Part shown: in pieces, positions 7,926-17,300 of the stretch
How positions within the stretch are numbered: position 1 is the first letter of the stretch
How the letters are laid out: the number at the start of each line of letters is the position of its first letter
Source: an uncultured Clostridia bacterium
GTDB lineage: Bacteria > Bacillota > Clostridia > Christensenellales > Aristaeellaceae
Length of the DNA stretch: 38,157 nucleotides
Assembly (NCBI GenBank): GCA_946408995.1
Contig: CAMJUL010000037.1
Location: forward strand, 1-38,157
Reading direction: 5' to 3'
Program-made: the position numbers and the translations under genes
Notes under the pieces: generated by a model
The model's input: the letters and a program-made list of their open reading frames with translations, nothing else
Database searches by the model: none
What the model was told of the DNA's origin: nothing

Positions 7926-9387
7926 CGTACATCCGTTTCACATGGAGCCGGTCGGTTTTCCCGCTGCCGGTTTTGGGAAGGGCGGAAAGCCGCATCCAAA
8001 GATCCGGCAGCATGTACTTGGGCAGGCGGGTTTTCAGATGGGCTTTCAGGGCTTTTTCCTCCGCTTCCCCCGCCCAGGCGCAGAGGATTTTTTCCTTGGC
8101 CGGATCATAAACGCAGCATCCGTCAAGAACGCCTTCCGCCGTCATGAGGGCGGCTTCGATCTCCCCCAGCTCGATGCGGTAGCCGCTGCGCTTGATCTGG
8201 CTGTCCCGCCGGCCCAGGAACAGGAGCTCTCCCCGGTCATTGTATTCACCCAGATCGCCGGTACGGTACATGCGCTGCATGGGAAGAAAAGGATGGACTG
8301 TGAACGCCGCCGCCGTTTTTTCGGGGTCCCTGTAATACCCCGGAGAAAGCCCCACGCCGCTGACGCAGATTTCCCCGTCCACCAGGTCGATCCGGGTATT
8401 GGCGCAGGGAAAGCCGATGGGCAGGGCATCTGTGTCGGCAAAGTCCCGCTCCACCCGATACCAGGCGCACACGTCGGTAATCTCCGTGGGACCGTACATG
8501 TTCACAAAATCTGCGTCCGGAAGCGCCTGCCTCCACAGGTTCATGGTGCGGCAGGGCATCACCTCGCCGCAGAAAAACACCCGCTTCACATCAGGCAGGC
8601 TATGGGATAAAAGCGCTCCGCTGCTTGCCACCGCCGTGAGCGCGGAGGGTACCCAGAAGATGGTGTCGATCTTTTCCAGGCGCAGCTCCTCCAGCAGCTT
8701 GCCGGGAAACATGAATAAGGATCTGTTGATCAGAAACACACTGCCCGCTTGGCGCATGGCGCAGTAAATATCCAGTACGGAATTATCAAAATAAAAAGGA
8801 GCCTGGCTCCCGAAGCGGCAGCCCACGGGCAGGCGCAGGGCGTCGCATGCCCACTCCACAAAGTCGATCACGTTTTGATGGGTAATGGCCACGCCCTTGG
8901 GCGTTCCGGTGGAGCCGCTGGTGAACAGCACGTACAGCAAATCCGTGTCCAAATGATTTTTTCGGTGCTGGGAAAGCAGGGCCGGGTCGGGCGATCCGTC
9001 CAGATCGGACAGAGCGTACACCGGCGCTCCATCCGCAATGGCTTCGGCGGTTTGCCGGTATTTGTCCTCACAGAGAATCACGGCAGGGTTCAGCTTTTCC
9101 CGGATCAGGCGCATCCGGGCCGGGGGCATGGAAGCGTCCAGGGGCGTATAAAAACAGCCCGCATACACCGCGCCCAGCATGGCTGTGACGCAGGCGGGGC
9201 TTTTGTCCATCAGGATAAGCACTGGCGATTGGGCGGGAATGCGGGACGCCAAAAAGGCGCCGACGAACCGGGCCCGGTCCGCGGTTTCCCGCCAGGTCAG
9301 GCGATCTCCGTGGGCGTCGTAGGCCGCTTGATCCGGGGCGGACACGGCGGCGGATTCCAGCCATTCCAATACATTTCTGACATTCAT
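7903..9387 (-). CDS. Amino-acid-adenylating ligase (adenylation enzyme 1), DltA-like
   Basis: A 494-residue adenylation domain without attached carrier or condensation domain. Motifs: VLFTSGSTGTPKGVAITH (A3), FDNSVLDIY with Asp201 (A4), FFCGEVMP with Cys273, NMYGPTEIT (A5), YRTGDLG (A7), GRRDSQIKRSGYRIEL (A8) and SGKTDR with Lys477 (A10). In DltA the Asp and Cys at these places bind D-alanine and favour the D isomer, so D-alanine is the best guess, though no wet evidence exists. The ATG overlaps the carrier stop (ATGA), which makes the carrier the obvious thiol partner. Confidence 0.88.
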   Translation of the reverse strand: MNVRNVLEWLESAAVSAPDQAAYDAHGDRLTWRETADRARFVGAFLASRIPAQSPVLILMDKSPACVTAMLGAVYAGCFYTPLDASMPPARMRLIREKLNPAVILCEDKYRQTAEAIADGAPVYALSDLDGSPDPALLSQHRKNHLDTDLLYVLFTSGSTGTPKGVAITHQNVIDFVEWACDALRLPVGCRFGSQAPFYFDNSVLDIYCAMRQAGSVFLINRSLFMFPGKLLEELRLEKIDTIFWVPSALTAVASSGALLSHSLPDVKRVFFCGEVMPCRTMNLWRQALPDADFVNMYGPTEITDVCAWYRVERDFADTDALPIGFPCANTRIDLVDGEICVSGVGLSPGYYRDPEKTAAAFTVHPFLPMQRMYRTGDLGEYNDRGELLFLGRRDSQIKRSGYRIELGEIEAALMTAEGVLDGCCVYDPAKEKILCAWAGEAEEKALKAHLKTRLPKYMLPDLWMRLSALPKTGSGKTDRLHVKRMYDEEHTVL

Positions 9388-9620
9388 CGCGTTTGATAAT
9401 GATGGGCCAAGGCCAGCATGGCGTCCACACTGTTAAAGTTTTCAGGCTCGATTTCCCCCGCCGGTATATGCGCGGAAAAAAGCTCGTCCAGGACAGCGAT
9501 GATCTGCGTCAGGTCCAGCGAGTCAATGAGCCCGTCCTCCACCAAAGCGGTTTCGTGAGCAAAGTCCACGTCGTCCCGAATCTCCCGGAGGGCGTTGAGC
9601 AGCGTTTGCTTTTCATCCAT
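9384..9620 (-). CDS. Acyl/aminoacyl carrier protein (DltC-like)
   Basis: A 78-residue acidic four-helix carrier protein, the same length as DltC. The attachment motif is DGLIDSLDL with Ser34 for the phosphopantetheine arm. The ATG at 9620 is preferred over an upstream one at 9641 because GGAGG (9629-9633 on this strand) lies 8 nt before it. It is first in the operon, 35 bp after a strong promoter, and its stop overlaps the ligase start. It probably accepts the acyl group from adenylation enzyme 1, and possibly from enzyme 2, and hands it to the MBOAT protein. No second carrier gene is visible in the window. Confidence 0.85.
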   Translation of the reverse strand: MDEKQTLLNALREIRDDVDFAHETALVEDGLIDSLDLTQIIAVLDELFSAHIPAGEIEPENFNSVDAMLALAHHYQTR

Positions 9621-9654
9621 GGTGGTCGCCTCCATGCACATGTTTCATCATTTT

Positions 9655-9683
9655 ATGATAATCGCTTTATTCTGTTTCGTCAA
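9655..9683 (-). promoter_or_regulatory. Promoter of the dlt-like operon
   Basis: On the minus strand TTGACG (9678-9683) and TATCAT (9655-9660) have a 17-bp spacer, 35 bp before the carrier ATG. The -35 box overlaps the last bases of the hairpin after the GH3 gene. Confidence 0.75.
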
Positions 9684-9717
9684 GCGCCCCGCCCCCGATA
9701 AAGGGAGCGGGGCGCTT
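9682..9717 (-). terminator. GC-rich hairpin after the membrane GH3 gene
   Basis: An 11-bp perfect stem (AAGCGCCCCGC / GCGGGGCGCTT) lies just beyond the GH3 stop. It lacks a clear T-tract, so termination may be partial and some read-through into the dlt-like operon is possible. Confidence 0.55.
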
Positions 9718-9722
9718 ATTCA

Positions 9723-12653
9723 TCAGGCGTTCGCCTTCTTCTTTTTCCTGGCGTTGTGGACGAAGGCCCACACGCCCCACAGAACGATCACAGCACCCAG
9801 GCCGATGTTGGCGTATTTGAGATAATCGCGCCACACGGCGGGCTTGTAGCCGATGACCTCGGCGTTCATAGCGTTGGAGTTCACGAAGGCGTAGAGCAGG
9901 TTCTTGACCGCCTTGCCCAGCACCACGGCGTCGCCGGTATCGGAGGTGTCGGGGTCCATCCACATGGAGGAGGTAAGGGTGGCCAGATCCAGGTCGCCGC
10001 CCGCGTAGTACATTTGCTTGGGGATCATGTACTGGGGAATGGTGTTGAAGTCGCAGATCACGAAGCCCCTGAAGCCCCATTCGTTGCGCAGGATCTCCGT
10101 CACCAGGCGGAAATCGCCGCCCGTCCAGCGGGTGCCGATTCGGTTGAAGGAGGTCATGAGGGCGCGGGTCTCGCCCTTCTTCACGGCGTATTCAAAGGGC
10201 TTCAAGTAGATTTCGCGCAGGGCCTGTTCGGTGAGCCAGCTCAAGTCGCCGCCGATGGAGCGGTGGGTTTCCTGCTCGTTGGCCACGAAGTGCTTCACGG
10301 TCATCAGCACGCCCATGCGCTGAGCGCCTTGGATTTCCGCAGCAGCCATCATGCCGGAGAGGAAGGGGTCCTCGGAGAAGTATTCCGAGCAGCGGCCGCC
10401 GAAGGGCACGCGGTGGATGTTCACGCCGGGGGCGTAGATGGAGGAGTAGGGCTGGCCGGTAGCCCGGTCGCCGAACACGCCTTCCTCGCCCAGGGCTTCG
10501 CCCATTTCTTCCATGAGCTCCACATTCCAGGTGGAGGCCATGACGGGCTCGGACACATACTGGCAGGTGCCGTTCACCTGTTCCCGGTTCAGGAAGCAGG
10601 TAAAGCCCGCAGGGCCGTCACCGTGGAGGGTGGCGGGCATGCCGATGTTTTCAATGGGCAGAGTGTGGTAAGCGCCGTTGTTCAGCAGCGCCAGCACATC
10701 TTCCTCGGAGCAGGCGTCGATGATTTCTTCCCAGCGCTCGTCTTCATAATCCACGATGGCGCTGGCCGTGCGTTCGGGGGTTTCGGTGGGCAGCAGGTCG
10801 CGCAGCTTGGACACTACATCGGAGCCGAACCAGGGGATATACTCCTCTTCTTCAAACTCGGTGGGGTTGTTGTGCTCGGTATCCTTGATCTGCTCGTAGA
10901 GCTCTTCCGTGCCCGCATGCTCCTGTGCGCCTTGGGGGGTGGGCCAGGTGCCTTCCCAATCGGCGCGGGAGAGCTTGGTGGACAGCTGCCAATCGCTGTC
11001 CAGCACGCCGTCGCGGCCGGTGTAGCGGTTCTCCACAGCTTCGCCGGTCACGGGGTCGGCATCGTACTGGATATCGCTGGCCAGGGTGAGGGCAATTTCG
11101 CTCACCGCCTCATGGGCGTTTTTGTTCACAAACAGGGTGTAGTTCCCCGCTTCCAACTCATAGCCGGCAAAGCCGTTTTCATTGGCGTCGGCATAGTCGT
11201 AGCTGGCGGCGGTATAGGGATCAAATTCCAGGGTGACGGTGTCGGTTTCGCCGGGGTTCAGGAGCTTGGTTTTGGCGTAAGCCACCAGCACCTTATGGGA
11301 CTTTTCAATGCCGCCCTCGGTGTAAGGCGCGGAGGCGTACAGCTGCACCACGTCCTTGCCCGCCACTTTGCCGGTGTTCTTCACTTCCACATCCACGGTG
11401 ATCACGCCGTCCTGGGTGATTTCAGAAGCGGAGGGAGCTTTCACGGTCCATGCAAAATCAGTGTAGCTCAGGCCGTAGCCGAAGGGGAACACCACATTCT
11501 GCTTGTACCATTCCTCGCCGTCGGTGAAGCCCCGGGTTTCATAATACCGGTAGCCCACGTAGATGCCTTCTTCGTAGTCCACGGAGTAGTACAGGCCGCC
11601 ATCGTACTTATCGGTGCTGTCGGCGGTAGCGCCGGTGCCGAAGTTCATGAAGGCGGGGTTCTTGGTAAAGTCCGCAGCCCAGGTATCCACCAGATGGCCG
11701 GAGGGGTTCACATTGCCATTCAGGATGTCGCCCAGGGCCAGGATGCCGTTGGAGCCGGTGAAGCCGATCCACAGCGCGCCGTCGATCTTATCCGCGAAGG
11801 CGGCATAGTTTGGATCAGTCAGGAAGGTGGCCTCAAAGGAGGAAGGAATGTTGAACAGCACGATCACATGCTTGAAGCCCGAGTCGCACACGGCGGCAAG
11901 CAGGTCGCGTTCGTTCTGATCCAGCTCCAGGTAATGGCTGTCGGGAGCCACCGCGCCTTCGGTCTTGCCCTGGTAGCGGGGCAGGTCGAAGCCTTCGCCG
12001 CCGATGCGGGTGATGACCACCAGCGCCGCGTCGTTATAATCCTTGTAGCTGTTCTTGACCGCGTCGGTATATTTGCTCTGGGGCGTTTCGGCGGTGGAGA
12101 TCATCTGGTTGCCGCCGGAGTCCAGGTCGGAGGAGTTGGCCGCCCGGGCGGGGCCGGACTGGCCGTTGTTCTCATAGAACTTTTTCAGGGTGTCGTTGGT
12201 TTTGAAGCCTGCTTCGCTCAGGGCGGCGTAGAGGTCCTTATTGTTGCTGGTGTCGAAGCCGCCGGAGCCGCTGCCGCCGTAGCTTAAATTCACGCTGTTC
12301 TTGCCGAACACGGAAATCTTCGCGCCCTTTTGCAGGGGCAGGGCAGCGCCCTGGTTTTTCAGCAGCACGAAGCCCTCCTGGGCCAGCCGCACGTTGACGG
12401 CCTGGGCGTTCAGCAGCGCCTCGTCCTTGCTCTGGGCCTTCAATGCCGGATACATGGAGGCGATGGAATCATCGTAAATGGGCCTTTGTCCGCCGAAGAA
12501 CACGTCAAAGAAGCTGCCCAAATAATACGGGGCGTCCTTGTTCAGGGCCAGATAATTCACCACTCCGACCACAATGAGCACCAGCGCGGAGACGATGGCC
12601 CACACCTTGACCGCCACGTTCTTATGCTTTTTCTTCGCAGGAACCGCTGTCAT
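9723..12653 (-). CDS. Membrane-anchored GH3 glycoside hydrolase with reversed domain order
   Basis: A 976-residue beta-glycosidase-type enzyme. A membrane helix (about 13-36) is followed by the GH3 alpha/beta/alpha domain (from about 75, with GGEGFD, Glu220 as likely acid/base), an Fn3-like domain (about 400-510), then the TIM barrel (about 630-920) with VKHFVANEQETH and FVICDF, whose Asp868 is the expected nucleophile. A second helix and KKKK tail close the protein, so the catalytic part is held outside by both ends. In most GH3s the barrel comes first; the reversed order is known in Ruminococcus albus and Butyrivibrio enzymes. ATG 12653 is chosen for the GAGGAGG ten bases upstream rather than 12701. 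Likely substrate is a beta-linked oligosaccharide. Confidence 0.88.
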   Translation of the reverse strand: MTAVPAKKKHKNVAVKVWAIVSALVLIVVGVVNYLALNKDAPYYLGSFFDVFFGGQRPIYDDSIASMYPALKAQSKDEALLNAQAVNVRLAQEGFVLLKNQGAALPLQKGAKISVFGKNSVNLSYGGSGSGGFDTSNNKDLYAALSEAGFKTNDTLKKFYENNGQSGPARAANSSDLDSGGNQMISTAETPQSKYTDAVKNSYKDYNDAALVVITRIGGEGFDLPRYQGKTEGAVAPDSHYLELDQNERDLLAAVCDSGFKHVIVLFNIPSSFEATFLTDPNYAAFADKIDGALWIGFTGSNGILALGDILNGNVNPSGHLVDTWAADFTKNPAFMNFGTGATADSTDKYDGGLYYSVDYEEGIYVGYRYYETRGFTDGEEWYKQNVVFPFGYGLSYTDFAWTVKAPSASEITQDGVITVDVEVKNTGKVAGKDVVQLYASAPYTEGGIEKSHKVLVAYAKTKLLNPGETDTVTLEFDPYTAASYDYADANENGFAGYELEAGNYTLFVNKNAHEAVSEIALTLASDIQYDADPVTGEAVENRYTGRDGVLDSDWQLSTKLSRADWEGTWPTPQGAQEHAGTEELYEQIKDTEHNNPTEFEEEEYIPWFGSDVVSKLRDLLPTETPERTASAIVDYEDERWEEIIDACSEEDVLALLNNGAYHTLPIENIGMPATLHGDGPAGFTCFLNREQVNGTCQYVSEPVMASTWNVELMEEMGEALGEEGVFGDRATGQPYSSIYAPGVNIHRVPFGGRCSEYFSEDPFLSGMMAAAEIQGAQRMGVLMTVKHFVANEQETHRSIGGDLSWLTEQALREIYLKPFEYAVKKGETRALMTSFNRIGTRWTGGDFRLVTEILRNEWGFRGFVICDFNTIPQYMIPKQMYYAGGDLDLATLTSSMWMDPDTSDTGDAVVLGKAVKNLLYAFVNSNAMNAEVIGYKPAVWRDYLKYANIGLGAVIVLWGVWAFVHNARKKKKANA

Positions 12654-12682
12654 GGATTTTGTTCCCTCCTCATGATTTGAAG

Positions 12683-12709
12683 GAAAGGGCGGGTTTTTCA
12701 CCCGCCCAT
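12683..12709 (-). terminator. Terminator after the carbohydrate-binding protein gene
   Basis: GGGCGGGT / ACCCGCCC, an 8-bp perfect stem with a short loop, is followed on the minus strand by TTTCCTTC. It lies between the binding-protein stop and the GH3 ribosome site, so it may attenuate rather than stop transcription. Confidence 0.6.
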
Positions 12710-12722
12710 CCCGTTACGGAAA

Positions 12723-14075
12723 TTACTTCTTATAGTTATCCAGGGCGGGTTCGCCGTAATTTTCGTCCCAGGTGACCACGCCGGAGGTTTCGATCTTCAG
12801 GTAGTCAGCCAGCGGGGCGTGGGCCAACATGGTGGTGCCGGTATAGGCCTGGTTGTTCAGGGTTTCCAGCTTGATCACGTTGGCGCCCTTCTGCAGCGGC
12901 ACGTTTTCGCCCACGATGAACACCTGGAAGGGGGCGGGATCGGCAGTGAAGGTGGACATATTCATGGGGGGCACGTCGGTGATTTCGATCACGCCGTAGG
13001 GCAGGTACTGGCCGTTCACGCTGATGCCGTATTCAGCGGGGGTCAGGTGCAGGCCTTCCATTTCAGCGCTCAGGGAAACGGAGATGCGGGCGTCGCTCAC
13101 GTCCTCGTCGCAGGCCAGATAGAAGTCGATGGTGTTGCCGAACTGATACATATAGCCCACATACCGGTTGCCGCTGGCGCCGCCGATTTCGCTGGACATG
13201 ATCATGCCCACTTCGTTGGCCGTGCCGGAAATGGCGGGGCCGGTCTTGCCGGTCAGGTTGGTGTCTTCCGCTTCAAACAGGTATTCCTGCACGCCGGACA
13301 CAGCCTTGTTCCAGGCGGCCTTGATGGTCACGTCGCCGGAGATGGGAGCGGTGAAATCGTAATCGGAGCCGTCCTCGTTCACCCACTTGTCGAAGGTGTA
13401 ACCGGCGCGGACAGGGTCAACCACGGGCTTGTTTACAGCTGCGCCCACTTCCACGGGATAGCTGTACTTGTTCAGCTTCACGCCGTAGAAATCATAGTCG
13501 AAGGTCACGTTGGCGTATTCCGCGCCGTCCTTGGTCCACAGGGCATAGAGGGTGGTATCCTCGGTGATGCCGGTTTTGAAATCCCAGGCGGCGGTGAAAT
13601 CGGGGTTCACATACCAGCCCACCAGGGTGTAGCCGTCCCGGACGGCGGCTTTGTTTTCGGCCTTTTCGCCCTTCACGGTTTCCACCTGCTCGGCAGCGGG
13701 CGCGCCTTCGTAATTCAGGTCATAGGTGACAGTGAAGGAATTGTTGGCCACAGCCACGGTGAACTTTACGTTCTTGCCGCCCACCTTCATCTGCACGGTC
13801 TTGGTGCCGCTGGCCTTCAGGCCGGGCTCCTTCACCGTGATGCTAGGCGCGGTCATGGGGATTTCATCGGTGGTTCCATCGGCGTACGTCACCTTGATGG
13901 TGCCGCCCTCCAGGGTGAATTCCTCGCCGATCACATAGGCGGTTTTCGTCGGCAGCTGGCCCACTTCGGCCTTGCTGACCTTTTTGCTCTTGTCCACATC
14001 GTCCCCGGCCAGCGCGGACGCGCACAGGCTCAGGCACAGAACCGCTGCCAACAGCAGGATCGCAAATTTCTTCAT
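12723..14075 (-). CDS. Secreted multidomain carbohydrate-binding protein
   Basis: A 450-residue exported protein. Residues 1-23 are a signal peptide. Residues 35-110 form a bacterial Ig-like (Big_3-type) domain. Two InlB B-repeat/Listeria-Bacteroides-type repeats follow (about 112-182 ending TLYALW, and 190-255 ending TIKAAW, each with GYT.. W motifs). Residues 262-435 begin YLFEAEDTNLTG, the usual start of a CBM6/35-like beta-sandwich. No catalytic domain or anchor is visible. AAAGGAGG precedes the ATG. It sits between two GH3 genes and probably helps bind or present the glycan they degrade. Confidence 0.75.
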   Translation of the reverse strand: MKKFAILLLAAVLCLSLCASALAGDDVDKSKKVSKAEVGQLPTKTAYVIGEEFTLEGGTIKVTYADGTTDEIPMTAPSITVKEPGLKASGTKTVQMKVGGKNVKFTVAVANNSFTVTYDLNYEGAPAAEQVETVKGEKAENKAAVRDGYTLVGWYVNPDFTAAWDFKTGITEDTTLYALWTKDGAEYANVTFDYDFYGVKLNKYSYPVEVGAAVNKPVVDPVRAGYTFDKWVNEDGSDYDFTAPISGDVTIKAAWNKAVSGVQEYLFEAEDTNLTGKTGPAISGTANEVGMIMSSEIGGASGNRYVGYMYQFGNTIDFYLACDEDVSDARISVSLSAEMEGLHLTPAEYGISVNGQYLPYGVIEITDVPPMNMSTFTADPAPFQVFIVGENVPLQKGANVIKLETLNNQAYTGTTMLAHAPLADYLKIETSGVVTWDENYGEPALDNYKK

Positions 14076-14163
14076 GTATGTTTCCTCCTTTATAATAATT
14101 CAACGGAGCGGCTGATTCGCGCAGCCTTCCCCACAAGGCGCGGGGGGACGAGAACGGAGTTTC

Positions 14164-14208
14164 TGGGGGAAACCTCTCTTTGGAGCCCAAAGAGAGGTTT
14201 CCCCCAGA
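14164..14208. repeat. Perfect 21-bp inverted repeat
   Basis: Two 21-bp arms, beginning CTGGGGGAAACCTCTC and ending GAGAGGTTTCCCCCAG, match without mismatch around the loop AGC. It lies in the 275-bp gap between the binding-protein gene and the secreted GH3, and is followed by ACCCCC. There is no T-tract, so it looks more like a dispersed palindromic (REP/MITE-like) element than a normal terminator. The rest of the gap shows no gene. Confidence 0.8.
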
Positions 14209-14306
14209 CCCCCTTCCGAGAAATGCTAAAAAGGGGAACTCAGAAAAAACAGAGGCTCTTCATTTATCGCCTGTTTACCTGATCGCCCCGTGCCCTGGGA
14301 GGAAGG

Positions 14307-14329
14307 GGCCGCCGGAACAACCGGCAGCC
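14307..14329 (-). terminator. Possible terminator after the secreted GH3
   Basis: A 9-bp stem with one wobble pair (GGCTGCCGG / CCGGCGGCC, loop TTGTT) starts 22 bp after the GH3 stop, followed by CCTTCCTCCC. The tail is only moderately T-rich. Confidence 0.45.
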
Positions 14330-14350
14330 GCTTTCCTCACGGATTGATGA

Positions 14351-17300
14351 TTATTTCACAACCACCAGGAAGGACTGGGTGATGGTGAGCACTTCGCTGG
14401 GGCTGAGCCAGATGCCCGCCCCTGCGGAGCAGATGGGCACATTGGCCACTACGGTGATCACGTATTCGCCAGCCTCGGTGGGCGTGCCGGCCACCTTGAT
14501 GCCGGTGACCACTTCAAAGGGCTTGTTGGTGCGCAGGCCGTGAGCGATGCCGGTGATGGGCTCGGCGGTCAGGCCAGCGGGCAGGTCGCCCTCGATGGAG
14601 TAGGTCACTTCAAACTTTTCTTCCGCTTCGGCATAGGGGATGGTGGTGCCGTCGGCGTGGGTCTTTTCTTCGTCGCGCAGGTAGTTCTTGCCCTGCTTGC
14701 CGTAGTAGTTGGTCACCTGCATGGGAGACCAGCCGCCCATATCCAGGAACGCCTGGTAAGCGTAGGGTTCGGAATCAATGACCAGCTCGGCGGCGGCGTC
14801 CTTGGTAAGCTCGATGACGGGATATTCGCCCTCGGCGCCAATCTGCTTTTCGCCGTTCACCTGGATGGGAGACACCACGTCGATGGTCAGCTTCACGTTC
14901 TTGACCGCGATGTAGCCGTCGCATTCCATATCCACCATGACCTCATAGGTGCCCATGGCGGGATAATCGCCGTACACAGCGCTGGGAGAGGGAGAGCCGA
15001 ATACCTCCACCATTTCGGTGCCGGTCTGGGGATGGTCATAGCTGACCACGAAGCCGCTCACGTCGATGCCGGGGATGGGCTCCTGACCCTCGGCCAGGGT
15101 GACGGTGAAGTCGCTGGTGTCAGGGCAGGTGATTTCCGCCTGGTTCTTCACGCCATAGTACACGGTGGCATGGAGGGCGTAGGAGGAAGCGAAGTTCTTA
15201 TACTTATTGGAGTTCACGAAGGACTGCTGCAGGCGCTGCGCGCTCTTGCGCACGTTGTAGTAGTGGGTGGGGGAGAGGAACATATCGTCGCCGTCTTCGG
15301 TGGGCACCTTCACCAGGCCCTTGCCGTCGCGGGCGGTGGCGTCCCATTCGCCCAGGGTGAGGTAGGTCTTGAACGCGGCGTCGCTGCCCATCAGCACGTC
15401 GTCGCCGGCGCGCATCATCAGGTCAACGGACACGAAGTCCTTGGCCCAGGCGTCGTCGATGGTGGAGCCATGGAAGCCCCATTCGTCGCGCAGCAGGCTT
15501 TCATGGACGGCCCAGTTGTTGGAGTTGACCACGTAGCCCACGCGGTTGAAGGAGGTCATCATGCCGGTGGTGTGGCCGTACTTGACCATCCACTCGAAGG
15601 AGCGCAGATAGATTTCACGGAACACCTGCTCGGTGGCGAAGGTGCACACGCCGCCGAAGTCGGCGCGGTTGTGCTCCTGCACGTTGGCGAAGAAGTGCTT
15701 GGCATAGCAGCCGATGCCCTTCTGCTGCACGGCGTCCACGATGATGGAAGCCATCTGGGCGGTGAGGAACGGGTCTTCGGAGTAGTATTCAAACACACGG
15801 CCGTTGAAGGGGCTGCGATGGATGTTGGTGCCGGGGCCGCGCCAGGCCACAAGGCCCTTGAACAGCGCCTGGTTGCCGTACAGGTCGCCCTGTTCCTTCA
15901 CCAGCTTCTTATCGAAGGTAGCCGCCGCGATGGGGGTGGACTGCCAGCAGGTGCCGCCGAACTGCACGGGGCCGTCCTGGCCGTCTTCGCCGCCCAGCAC
16001 CAGGCCGGTCAGCTCTTCCCAGGTCAGGCTGTTCATGTATTCGTCCCACTTCTGGGATACTTCGTCGGTAGCGGCGGTAGCCACGCCGTCTTCCACCGTG
16101 GGCTCGGTGTACACCAGGCCCGCCACGTCGGCCAGGGTCACGTCGGTGGGCACGCCCTGGGTCCAGCCTTCGGGCACCTCGGACACGTACCAGGGCTGGC
16201 CTTCTTCGTCGTTGTAGGGATAGTAGGTTTCTTCAGCGTCCAGCACGGCGGCTTCCCAATCGGCCATCACGCGCTCTTCCTTGGTCTGGGCCTTGGGCTG
16301 AGTCAGGCCCTCGCCGCGGGTGATCATATTGTCCAGCAGGTCTTCGCGGGTGGTGTCGAAATCATCCACGAACACGGGCACGATCTCCGCGCCGGTGACC
16401 AGGTCGGTCTTGCACAGGATGCCTTCCGCCGCGTTGAACTTGGCTTCCAGCACGCAGTCGTGGCTGTTGCGGCGGGCGGACAGGACGTAATCGCCCGCTT
16501 CCAGCTCATAGCCTTCAAAGCCGTTTTCATTGGCGTCGTTCCAGTCGAAGGAAGCCATATCCTGGGCGGTCATGCTCAGGGTGAGGGTTTCGCTTTCGCC
16601 GGGCTGCAGCAGGCTGGTCTTGCCGAAGTCCACCAGCACCACATGAGCCTTTTCAATGCCGCCCGCGGTGTAGGGGGTGGTGGCGTACAGCTGCACAACG
16701 TCCTTGCCGGGCACCTTGCCGGTGTTGGTGACCTTCACGGCCACGCTCAGGCGCTGGTTGGGGGCGGTGATGGCCGCGTCGGACGTATTCACCAGTTCCC
16801 AATCGAAGGTGGTGTAGCTCAGGCCGAAGCCGAAGGGATACATAACCGCTTCTTTGTACCATTCGTCGCCGCTGCCGGCTTCCTGGGCGTTCATATCGGC
16901 GGCCTTGGTTTCATAGTAACGATAGCCGAAATAGATGCCTTCACGGAATTCTACGTCGGAATACACGGAATCGCTGCCGTCGGGATAGGTGAGCCAGGGA
17001 GACATGCGCTCGCCGTTTTCATCCTTGACTTGGCTCATATCGCCGAAGTTGGTCCAGGTGGGGTCGTTCTTGAAGTTGGCGTACCACAGATCGGGAGTGT
17101 GGCCGGAGGGGTTCACCTTGCCGGTGATGATTTCCGCCGCGGCCTTGGTGCCCTGATCGCCCACGCCGCCGACCCACAGGATGGCGTCCACGCCGTATTC
17201 GGTTTCCACGGGAGCGTTCAGCTCAGGGATTTCCATGATCATGGAGGAGTTGATCAGCACAACGACCTTTTTGAAGTTTTCCTTGGCCATCTTGATGACA

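Noticed and set aside
9756-12287. An 843-codon open frame on the plus strand
   Set aside because: Antisense shadow of the membrane GH3 gene, with no motifs or signals.
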